A stretch of DNA of 8,977 nt from CAZFPA01 sp964520975. Its GTDB lineage: Bacteria; Bacillota; Negativicutes; Selenomonadales; Selenomonadaceae. A program made the position numbers and the translations under genes. The DNA is taken from contig CAZFPA010000068.1 in NCBI GenBank assembly GCA_964520975.1, forward strand, positions 1 to 8,977, given 5' to 3'. A model generated the notes under the pieces. It made no database searches. It had not been told where the DNA came from and saw nothing but the letters and a program-made list of their open reading frames with translations. Below, piece by piece: positions 1 to 5,193 of this stretch; positions within the stretch are counted from its first letter, which is position 1, and each line of letters starts with the position of its first letter.

Positions 1-342
1 GAGGTGAACCGCGGCTATAAGCCGGAGCTGCAGCCACTGGGCGTGAATGTTCAGGACTATGATGTCATTGCGGTTGGAACACCAACCTGGTGGTATACGA
101 TGGCACCGGCCGTCGCATCCTTTCTGGCAGCCAATACATGGCAGGGGAAGACCGTCATTCCGTTCATGACCAATGGCGGCTGGCCGGGTCATGTCATTGC
201 GGACATCAAAAAAGCCTGCAGCGGTGCGGTTTTTGCGCAAGATATGCAGGTGGAGTTTGATTCGACGGGCGGCAGTCAGATGGAGACCCCGGAGACTGAG
301 ATCGCTGCCTGGATTGAGGGACTGCAGCGGGCCTGCAAATGA
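1..342 (+). CDS. Flavodoxin family protein, C-terminal part (5' end outside window)
   Basis: An open frame runs from the first base to a TGA at 340-342. It encodes 113 residues of an FMN-binding flavodoxin, a small cytoplasmic one- or two-electron carrier. Visible are the central strand followed by the aromatic loop (AVGTPTWWYTMAP), whose Trp/Tyr residues normally stack on the FMN ring. Next comes the strand and loop IPFMTNGGWPGH, which is typical of this family, and a final amphipathic helix ending at EGLQRACK. The N-terminal phosphate-binding loop is missing because it lies upstream of the window. The GTG at 4 has no ribosome binding site and is internal to the fold, so it is not a start. 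The gene converges on the tetR-like gene with only 13 bp between stops. Family call is firm; redox partner unknown. Flavodoxins often sit near CMD and cupin genes like those at 2565-3329. Confidence 0.85.
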   Translation, partial: EVNRGYKPELQPLGVNVQDYDVIAVGTPTWWYTMAPAVASFLAANTWQGKTVIPFMTNGGWPGHVIADIKKACSGAVFAQDMQVEFDSTGGSQMETPETEIAAWIEGLQRACK

Positions 343-355
343 AGAGAGACGCTGT

Positions 356-907
356 TTATTGTCCCAGCGCCTGCAGGATGTTCCTGACAATGCAGGTCAT
401 TTCCTGTGGGGATTCCGGGCAGCCACGCTGCAGCCAGAGGGAAAGTATGTTGAAATAGCCGCTTGCACCAAAGGCTGAGGCGTACAGTATTTCCTGGGTG
501 GTACCCTGGCAGTTCCAGGGTACCCTGAGCTGGCGGTAGATCGTGGGATACCATTGATTTACTGCCTGCAGGAGCCGCTCGAAGAGTCCCTGGGATTGCA
601 GCAGCTGAAGCTCATGGGCATATTGCTGCCAGAAAGTAAAGAATAATGCCAGCGTGTCTTCATGCCGGATGATTTTCTTTTGCAGTAAAAGCTGTGCGTA
701 GTGCTCGAGCAGCGTTTCCAGATAGTTTTGCAACAGTTCGTCCTTGGTGGCGAAGTGACGATAAAAGGTGCGTCGTGACAATTGGGCCTGCCCGGCAATT
801 TGTGTTATGGTGATGCTTTCAAAGGGTTGCCGGGACAGCAGGGTAAAGAAGGACTGCACGAGCCAGGTACGGGACTGTTCGATGGTCTTTTGATGACTGT
901 TTTTCAT
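356..907 (-). CDS. TetR/AcrR family transcriptional regulator
   Basis: Encodes 183 residues, the usual length for a TetR repressor. The N-terminal third holds the helix-turn-helix: ITITQIAGQAQLSRRTFYRHF (about residues 32-52), followed by the KDELL helix typical of the family. The remaining all-helical part is the variable ligand-binding and dimerisation domain. I chose the ATG at 905-907 because AAAGGAG lies six bases upstream of it; an in-frame ATG at 937 has no such site. The gene is divergent from the MFS transporter, the classic arrangement of a local repressor with its efflux target. The shared gap holds inverted repeats that could be its operators (1007-1022, 966-983, 928-942). Its own promoter is not clear: TGCTACAAA on the minus strand at 950-958 is a weak extended -10 without a good -35. 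The ligand cannot be read from the sequence. Confidence 0.9.
   Translation of the reverse strand: MKNSHQKTIEQSRTWLVQSFFTLLSRQPFESITITQIAGQAQLSRRTFYRHFATKDELLQNYLETLLEHYAQLLLQKKIIRHEDTLALFFTFWQQYAHELQLLQSQGLFERLLQAVNQWYPTIYRQLRVPWNCQGTTQEILYASAFGASGYFNILSLWLQRGCPESPQEMTCIVRNILQALGQ
500..524. repeat. Perfect inverted repeat inside the tetR-like coding region
   Basis: GGTACCCTGG (500-509) and CCAGGGTACC (515-524) are exact reverse complements separated by five bases. The motif GGTACCCTG recurs at 519-527, so the right arm is itself part of a second palindrome, CAGGGTACCCTG. It encodes the VPWNCQGTT stretch of the regulator. A 10-bp GC-rich hairpin would form in the mRNA of either strand. Function unknown; it may be chance or a protein-binding site. 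Confidence 0.5.
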
Positions 908-927
908 AAAAAGCTCCTTTCCGCAAA

Positions 928-942
928 CTTCTGACACAGAAG
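928..942. promoter_or_regulatory. Candidate operator: inverted repeat upstream of tetR
   Basis: CTTCTG-ACA-CAGAAG is a perfect 6-3-6 palindrome 20 bases upstream of the tetR start, inside its probable 5' leader. It shares the core CTGACA with the dyad at 966-983. It could be an autoregulatory site, but there is no independent support. Confidence 0.3.
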
Positions 943-965
943 ATCGGTGTTTGTAGCACTTTGCT

Positions 966-983
966 GACAGGTTTGACCCTGTC
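966..983. promoter_or_regulatory. Candidate operator over the MFS -35 box
   Basis: GACAGG-TTTGAC-CCTGTC is a perfect inverted repeat with 6-bp arms and a 6-bp centre. It covers the -35 hexamer of the transporter promoter (973-978). A regulator bound here would block RNA polymerase. It is one of three dyads in the divergent gap. Confidence 0.4.
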
Positions 984-1001
984 CGGTGGCCTTATTATAA
1001 T
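973..1001 (+). promoter_or_regulatory. Sigma-70-type promoter of the MFS transporter
   Basis: TTGACC (973-978) and TATAAT (996-1001) are separated by exactly 17 bases, five and six matches to consensus. The predicted transcription start is about 1008. This leaves roughly 44 bases of leader before the TTG start, and places the ATG at 1013 too close to the mRNA 5' end to be used normally. Confidence 0.75.
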
Positions 1002-1006
1002 ATAAG

Positions 1007-1022
1007 TGTCACATGTGTGACA
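1007..1022. promoter_or_regulatory. Probable TetR operator on the MFS transcription start
   Basis: TGTCACA-TG-TGTGACA is a perfect palindrome with 7-bp arms and a 2-bp centre. It begins six bases after the -10 box and overlaps the expected +1. Size, symmetry and position fit the operator of a TetR-family repressor, and such a gene is divergent next door. That this particular regulator binds here is inference. Confidence 0.55.
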
Positions 1023-1051
1023 ACACCTGCTTTGCTATGGGAGGAGTCATT

Positions 1052-2212
1052 TTGCAAAAAGCTATTTGGACAAGGGATTTTGTCTTGCTTTCTCTGGCAA
1101 GTTTTTTTATGTATTTGGTATTTTATGCGCTTATGGTGGTTATCGCGATTTACTCGTTGCAGCAATTGCTGGCTTCCAATGCGGAAGCCGGGTTGGCAGC
1201 AGGCGATTTTTTGCTGGCGGCCCTTATTGCCCGGCTGCTTGCCGGCCATTTCATTGCGCGCATTGGCAAGCAACGTATGATGCTGTGGGGGTTGCTGTTT
1301 TATAGCTTGCTGCAGATCTTTTATTTTGCTGCGGCAAATATCTGGTTTTTCGTTGTGGTGCGTTTTTGGCATGGCATTGCTTTTGGCTTTTGTGCAACGG
1401 CCATCTCGACCCTGGCCGCATTTTTAGTCCCGCAGGATCGGCAAAGCGAAGGCATGGGATACTTCCTGCTGAGCACGACGCTGGCTTCGGCAGTCGGCCC
1501 GTTTATCGGGCTTTATATTTATAAGAATTATAGTTTTTCGACACTGTTGGCAGTCTGCCTGGGGATGGCACTCTTGTCACTGGGGATGGCAGCGCTCATT
1601 CGGGTGCCGGCTGCTATGGATGAGCCGTCGCAGCAGCAGACCTCGCAGGGCATTCGGGGATATTTTGAATTCAGCGTCTTGCCGCTGGCATTGCTCAGCC
1701 TTGTTATTTATTTGTGCTATTCCAGTCTGCTCAGCTTTTTTTCGGCCTACGCAGCGGAAGTGCATATGCTGGAGGCCGGGCAGTATTTCTTTCTTGTGTA
1801 TTCAGCAGCAATCCTGCTGTCACGTCCTCAGGTAGGGAAGCTGGCAGATCGTCGAGGCATCAATTCTGTCATGTATCCATCCTTTGTCTTGTTTGCTCTG
1901 GGACTGGGGCTGCTGAGCCGGATGCATACGGTGTACACGATGTTTGCGGCAGCGGTCTGCTGCGGTCTTGGCTTTGGTACTTTTGCAGCAATGGGGCAGG
2001 TGCTGGCTATTCAGAAGGTTTCCAAGGAAAGAATCGGTATCGCGCTGTCAACCGTGTTGTCCGTCTCTGAACTGGGGACAGGCATAGGACCTTTTCTGCT
2101 GGGTGGTATGGTTGGTGTATGGGGCTTCTCCGGGATGTATATACTGGCGGCCGTCATTGCGCTCATTTGTGGCGGTGTCTATGCGTTTTGTTGTAAAAAA
2201 GGATGTATTTAA
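1052..2212 (+). CDS. MFS transporter, probable drug/proton antiporter (TTG start)
   Basis: Encodes 386 residues with twelve hydrophobic segments in two six-helix halves, as expected for a major facilitator exporter in the cytoplasmic membrane. After helix 2 there is a motif-A-like loop (GHFIARIGKQRMM), with a weaker copy in the second half (GKLADRRGINS). Helix 5 carries ASAVGPFIGLYIY, similar to motif C of antiporters, which favours export over import. A polar linker, AMDEPSQQQTSQGIRGY, joins the halves. I place the start at TTG 1052 because GGGAGGAG (1039-1046) lies five bases before it. The ATG at 1013 is inside the putative operator, only about five bases past the predicted transcription start, and lacks a ribosome binding site. 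Control by the divergent TetR protein is likely. Substrate unknown; a toxic small molecule is the default guess. Confidence 0.85.
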   Translation: MQKAIWTRDFVLLSLASFFMYLVFYALMVVIAIYSLQQLLASNAEAGLAAGDFLLAALIARLLAGHFIARIGKQRMMLWGLLFYSLLQIFYFAAANIWFFVVVRFWHGIAFGFCATAISTLAAFLVPQDRQSEGMGYFLLSTTLASAVGPFIGLYIYKNYSFSTLLAVCLGMALLSLGMAALIRVPAAMDEPSQQQTSQGIRGYFEFSVLPLALLSLVIYLCYSSLLSFFSAYAAEVHMLEAGQYFFLVYSAAILLSRPQVGKLADRRGINSVMYPSFVLFALGLGLLSRMHTVYTMFAAAVCCGLGFGTFAAMGQVLAIQKVSKERIGIALSTVLSVSELGTGIGPFLLGGMVGVWGFSGMYILAAVIALICGGVYAFCCKKGCI

Positions 2213-2215
2213 CGT

Positions 2216-2238
2216 CCGAAAAGAGAAATGCTTTTCGG
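2216..2238 (+). terminator. Stem-loop after the MFS gene (possible weak terminator)
   Basis: CCGAAAAG (2216-2223) pairs perfectly with CTTTTCGG (2231-2238) around a 7-base loop, directly after the transporter stop. No T-run follows, so it is not a standard intrinsic terminator. It may be a weak or Rho-assisted end, or an mRNA-stabilising hairpin. Confidence 0.4.
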
Positions 2239-2354
2239 GCATGGGGGCAAAGAGAAAATAGGTATTTTCCTTTATGGACGGGAGTAATTACAATAAGAAG
2301 CAGGGAATATCTATCAAGTCTATATGCCGTAGCTTGTTTGAGGAGGAAAGTGCT

Positions 2355-2531
2355 ATGACTATTCGTGGAATCAGCAGAAAAGGGATTGTGCCCGTTGTCA
2401 CCGGGGTATTGATGGCAGGTGTGGTTTATTCTTACCTGTGTCTGGTGTGCGTAGCAAATCATAATTTTGTATCAGAAGAGGAATATGCGCGGCTGAGTCA
2501 GGAGATCGTGGAGCAAAGCCTTCAGCCGTAA
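2355..2531 (+). CDS. Small single-pass membrane protein, unknown function
   Basis: Encodes 58 residues. I chose ATG 2355 because AGGAGG (2341-2346) is eight bases upstream; the in-frame ATG at 2274 has no convincing site. The peptide has a basic start (MTIRGISRKG), one hydrophobic segment at about residues 11-35 (VVTGVLMAGVVYSYLCLVCVA) with two cysteines in its outer half, and an acidic C-terminal helix (EEEYARLSQEIVEQSLQP). The positive-inside rule suggests an N-in orientation, with the acidic tail outside. It is not an obvious cleavable signal peptide. It sits 33 bp before the CMD gene and is probably co-transcribed with it. I do not recognise the family. The good ribosome binding site and sensible topology argue that it is real. 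Confidence 0.6.
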   Translation: MTIRGISRKGIVPVVTGVLMAGVVYSYLCLVCVANHNFVSEEEYARLSQEIVEQSLQP

Positions 2532-2564
2532 CGATTTTTGGTAAATGAAACAGGAGGTCATATC

Positions 2565-2909
2565 ATGAAAAAACAGACAGCAGGGCGCGAGGCGCTGGGG
2601 AAACTTGCTCCTAAATTTGCGGAGCTCAATGATGACGTGCTTTTTGGCGAGGTCTGGTCAAGAGAGGATAAGCTTTCGCTTCGGGATCGGTCTCTGGTTA
2701 CGGTAGTGTCACTGGTGGCAAAGGGCATGTGTGATAGTTCATTCCAATATCATATGGCGACAGCCAAGGCCAACGGTATTACCCGGGAGGAAATGGCCGA
2801 GGTTTTGACGCATGAGGCCTTTTATGCTGGCTGGCCAAATGCCTGGGCCGCTTTTCGCATCATGAAGGAAGTATATGGGGAAGCAGAGACCGCTGAGGAG
2901 GAAAAATAA
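2565..2909 (+). CDS. Carboxymuconolactone decarboxylase (CMD/AhpD-fold) family protein
   Basis: Encodes 114 residues, the usual size for a single-domain CMD protein. The diagnostic stretch is SLRDRSLVTVVSLVAKG (about residues 38-54), followed by the helix pair GITREEMAEVLTHEAFYAGWPNAWAAFRI (about 71-99), including the conserved Glu and His. The CxxC pair of true AhpD peroxidases is absent; the only cysteine is C56. A peroxidase role through that motif is therefore unlikely. The closest relatives are the many uncharacterised CMD proteins of anaerobes and gamma-carboxymuconolactone decarboxylase itself. An aromatic beta-ketoadipate pathway is improbable here because no other gene of it is present. 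The start ATG 2565 follows CAGGAGGT with a good spacing. The stop TAA is immediately followed by the ATG of the cupin gene (TAAATG), a sign of translational coupling. The physiological substrate is unknown. Confidence 0.88.
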   Translation: MKKQTAGREALGKLAPKFAELNDDVLFGEVWSREDKLSLRDRSLVTVVSLVAKGMCDSSFQYHMATAKANGITREEMAEVLTHEAFYAGWPNAWAAFRIMKEVYGEAETAEEEK

Positions 2910-3329
2910 ATGAACAAAGAAGAATTTGATAAGGTAAATGTATTTGGAAGGGGAACGCCGAATACGGCCTACGCAAAATATTTTATCGGGGATTCCTATC
3001 TCCATCCGTTGACCAAGCCGGGCGATCCGATTGGTATGGCAAATGTAACCTTTGATCCGGGCTGCCGGAACAACTGGCATATTCATCATGCGAAGTCGGG
3101 TGGCGGGCAGATGCTGATCTGTACAGCGGGCGAGGGATACTATCAGGAAGAAGGGAAACCTGTCGTGCACCTGAAGCCCGGCATGGTTGTCACGATCCCG
3201 GCTGGAGTCAAGCACTGGCATGGAGCAACGGCAACCAGCTATTTCTCGCATATCGCTTTTGAAATCCCTGGCGAAGAGACGAGCAATGAATGGCTGGAAC
3301 CCGTTCATAATGAACTTTATAGCGATTAA
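2910..3329 (+). CDS. Single-domain cupin protein, hydroxynitrile-lyase-like
   Basis: Encodes 139 residues forming one cupin beta-barrel. Cupin motif 1 is seen as NWHIHH...GGGQMLICTAGEG: H57, H59 and Q67 are the likely metal ligands, and H60 is an additional histidine. Motif 2 is GMVVTIPAGVKHWHGA with H102 and H104. The layout, including the ending WLEPVHNELY, resembles from memory the small Mn-dependent cupins that include bacterial (R)-hydroxynitrile lyases. A few extra residues (HAKSGG) sit between the His pair and the Gln. Real substrates of most members are unknown. The ribosome binding site GAGGAGG lies in the last codons of the CMD gene, so the two are almost certainly made together. 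CMD and cupin domains commonly occur as neighbours or fusions, which suggests a shared pathway. The gene ends just before a strong hairpin shared with the convergent activase gene. Confidence 0.87.
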   Translation: MNKEEFDKVNVFGRGTPNTAYAKYFIGDSYLHPLTKPGDPIGMANVTFDPGCRNNWHIHHAKSGGGQMLICTAGEGYYQEEGKPVVHLKPGMVVTIPAGVKHWHGATATSYFSHIAFEIPGEETSNEWLEPVHNELYSD

Positions 3330-3335
3330 AAAACG

Positions 3336-3376
3336 AAGCCCCTCTGTTGGCAAAAATATTGCCGGCAGAGGGGCTT
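3336..3376. terminator. Shared terminator between convergent cupin and GRE-activase genes
   Basis: AAGCCCCTCTG (3336-3346) pairs with CAGAGGGGCTT (3366-3376). On the plus-strand RNA the stem continues through two G-U pairs and GGC/GCC around an A/U-rich loop. Read on the minus strand the hairpin is followed by TTCGTTTTTT, a good U-tract, so it should stop the activase transcript efficiently. On the plus strand the tail is CTTTGTGT, weaker but usable. It sits 6 bp after the cupin stop and 4 bp from the activase stop. Confidence 0.85.
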
Positions 3377-3380
3377 TGTG

Positions 3381-4289
3381 TCAGAAAAAGGCCTGGATTC
3401 CCTGTTGCAGGAAAGTCTGCCTGTAGTCGATCAGATCCTCCTTGTGCAGTGCCGGGAGGTTGTCATAGGCGTATTCCTGCCCTAAAAGATGATATTTATT
3501 CTGTCCAAATTGATGAAAGGGCAGGAGCTGGACCGTTGCGGCACCGACCTCCTTTAGACGCCGGCTGAAGCCAAGGGCATCTGCAGGCTGATCGTTGTAA
3601 CCTGGAATCACCGGGATGCGTGGCAGAACCTTTTGGCCGCCTGCGATAGCTGTTTTCATATTCAGCAGTGGTAATTCATTGGAGACCCCGGTTCCTTCGA
3701 TATGGCGTTCACAATCCCAATGCTTCATATCGAAGAGCAGCAGGTCCGCATACTGCATGACCTCGGCAAATACAGTGGCGGAGGCATAGCCGGAGGTCTC
3801 GATGGCGGTATGGATGCCGGCGGCCTGTAGGGACTGAAGCAGTGCGATGGCAAAAGCCGGTGAACGCAATACCTCACCGCCGGAGAGGGTGACACCGCCC
3901 CCGCTTTCTTCGTAGAAATCACGATCCTGCAGACAAATCTGCAGGATTTCTTTTACGGATTTTTTTTCTCCTTCTATCGATATCGCTGTTGCGGGGCATT
4001 CTGCTGCACATTTTTGACAGCCGGAGCATTTGGCGTCATCCAGTCGGATGCTGTCCATCCGCAGGGTCAGTGCCTGCTCAGGACAGATCGCGATGCAATG
4101 ATGGCAATGGCGGCATTGCTGGCTGTTCCAAAGGAGCTGGATGCGTGGAGACTGGCTTTCCGGGTTGGCGCACCAGCGGCAGCGCAGCGGGCAGCCCTTG
4201 AGAAAAACCGTGGTACGGATACCGGGACCATCGTTGATGCTGAATTTTTGAATATTAAAGAGGATACCTTCTGTTGACATTTGACGCAT
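3381..4289 (-). CDS. Glycyl radical enzyme activating protein (radical SAM, YbiY/PflC-like)
   Basis: Encodes 302 residues. It uses S-adenosylmethionine and a [4Fe-4S] cluster to abstract hydrogen from the glycyl residue of its partner enzyme. The radical SAM motif is CPLRCRWC (C33, C37, C40). Two further four-cysteine clusters follow: CRHCHHCIAICP (C59, C62, C65, C69) and CSGCQKCAAECP (C88, C91, C94, C98). This ferredoxin-like insert is found in activases of the PflC/YbiY/HpdA/GldB type and is absent from the short PflA type. Other family signatures are TLSGGE (134-139), FDMKHWD (186-192) and RIPVIPGYND (224-233). ATG 4289 is preferred over the ATG three codons later because AGGTGA lies seven bases before it. 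The gene is divergent from the aldolase and GRE genes and has its own promoter. Its target is almost certainly the GRE at 5194-7605, the only one in the window. Confidence 0.93.
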   Translation of the reverse strand: MRQMSTEGILFNIQKFSINDGPGIRTTVFLKGCPLRCRWCANPESQSPRIQLLWNSQQCRHCHHCIAICPEQALTLRMDSIRLDDAKCSGCQKCAAECPATAISIEGEKKSVKEILQICLQDRDFYEESGGGVTLSGGEVLRSPAFAIALLQSLQAAGIHTAIETSGYASATVFAEVMQYADLLLFDMKHWDCERHIEGTGVSNELPLLNMKTAIAGGQKVLPRIPVIPGYNDQPADALGFSRRLKEVGAATVQLLPFHQFGQNKYHLLGQEYAYDNLPALHKEDLIDYRQTFLQQGIQAFF

Positions 4290-4375
4290 AGTATGTTCAC
4301 CTGGCCTATCCTGTAGTTTATTTTGTACAACTTTCCTAAGAAAATCGATTATTTACGAACGAATATTTTAGGTAT

Positions 4376-4404
4376 ATTATACGAAAAAATATTGACGGTG
4401 TCCA
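4376..4404 (-). promoter_or_regulatory. Promoter of the GRE activase gene
   Basis: Read on the minus strand: TGGACA (4404-4399), 17 bases, TATAAT (4381-4376), five and six matches to consensus. The expected start is near 4369, giving a leader of about 80 bases. Its -35 box is one base away from the -35 box of the opposing aldolase promoter. Confidence 0.7.
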
Positions 4405-4420
4405 GAAATAATGCTATGAT
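4392..4420 (+). promoter_or_regulatory. Promoter of the aldolase-GRE operon
   Basis: TTGACG (4392-4397), 17 bases, TATGAT (4415-4420), five of six matches in each box. TG at 4412-4413 forms an extended -10. Start expected near 4427, about 53 bases before the aldolase ATG. It overlaps the divergent activase promoter back to back. Confidence 0.72.
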
Positions 4421-4431
4421 TTAGTTACAAA

Positions 4432-4450
4432 TGAAAGATAATACTTTTCA
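4432..4450. promoter_or_regulatory. Candidate operator downstream of the aldolase promoter
   Basis: TGAAA (4432-4436) and TTTCA (4446-4450) form an inverted repeat in the early leader of the aldolase mRNA. A second dyad, CTTTT-C-AAAAG (4444-4454), overlaps it. AT-rich and short, so chance is a real alternative. The position would suit a local repressor or a catabolite-control site. Confidence 0.25.
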
Positions 4451-4479
4451 AAAGAAATTAGATAAAGGGGCGAATTGTC

Positions 4480-5154
4480 ATGGAACTGTTGATTGACGAT
4501 GCGAATGTAGCGGCTATTAAAAAAATGTATGAATTTTATCCCATCGATGGGGTGACGACGAATCCGTCCATACTGGCAAAAACCGGCCGGGCGCCTTTCG
4601 AGGTATTAAAGGAAATCCGCACGCTGCTTGGAACTGAGGCGCAGCTGCATGTACAGGCGGTTGCAAAGGATGCAGCCGGAATGGTGAAAGATGCGCATCG
4701 GATCGTAACGGAACTGCCAGGCAATACCTTTGTGAAGATTCCTGCGGTCCAGGAGGGTTTCAAGGCCATGAAGCAGCTGAAAAAGGATGGCATAGCGACG
4801 ACGGCTACGGCCATCTACACGCCGCTGCAGGGTTTTTTGGCCGGGAAGTGCGGCGCAGCCTATGCAGCGCCTTATATCAACCGTATCGATAATATGGGCT
4901 ATGATGGATTGGGTGTTGCACGAGCCATCCATGATATTTTCCAGCAAAATGGCCTTTCCACCAAACTGCTGGCAGCCAGCTTCAAAAATTCCCAGCAGGT
5001 TCTGGAGCTTTGTAAATACGGGGTTGGTGCGGCTACTGTCGCACCGTCTGTCATTGAGGGCTTTGTGAAGAATGCGGCGATTGACGCGGCGGCGCAGGTG
5101 TTTGTGGAAGATTTCCAAAAGCTCACGGGCAAGTCGGCTATGCATGTGCTTTGA
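4480..5154 (+). CDS. fsa: Fructose-6-phosphate aldolase-type transaldolase
   Basis: Encodes 224 residues of the small class I TalC/FSA barrel. The Schiff-base lysine is K86 in FVKIP. Other signatures are GVTTNPS (24-30), the APYINRID strand (130-137) and LAASFKN. Two positions separate F6P aldolases from true small transaldolases. Here they read Gln59 (HVQA), where B. subtilis transaldolase has Glu, and Tyr132 (PYINR), where it has Phe. Both match E. coli FsaA (Gln59, Tyr131). The enzyme should therefore cleave or form C3-C4 bonds with hydroxyacetone or dihydroxyacetone as the ketone, not transfer it between sugars. The start follows AAAGGGG with nine bases. The GRE starts 39 bp downstream in the same operon. 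In the proposed pathway it splits 1-deoxyfructose 6-phosphate to glyceraldehyde 3-phosphate and hydroxyacetone. Databases may label it 'transaldolase'. Confidence 0.88.
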   Translation: MELLIDDANVAAIKKMYEFYPIDGVTTNPSILAKTGRAPFEVLKEIRTLLGTEAQLHVQAVAKDAAGMVKDAHRIVTELPGNTFVKIPAVQEGFKAMKQLKKDGIATTATAIYTPLQGFLAGKCGAAYAAPYINRIDNMGYDGLGVARAIHDIFQQNGLSTKLLAASFKNSQQVLELCKYGVGAATVAPSVIEGFVKNAAIDAAAQVFVEDFQKLTGKSAMHVL

Positions 5155-5193
5155 TGATACGGCAGACCAACAGCGGAAAGGGGAGGAAATAAA

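Noticed and set aside
2266..2294. Promoter for the small-protein/CMD/cupin operon (TACAAT at 2289-2294)
   Set aside because: The -35 position (TTTCCT) matches only three of six bases, so I cannot support it. The operon promoter remains unidentified.
2274..2354. Upstream ATG (2274) as start of the small membrane protein
   Set aside because: There is no ribosome binding site at a proper distance, while AGGAGG fits ATG 2355. The 27 added residues would also give an odd charged extension before the membrane segment.
2565..2909. AhpD-type peroxidase
   Set aside because: The catalytic CxxC pair is missing; only C56 is present.
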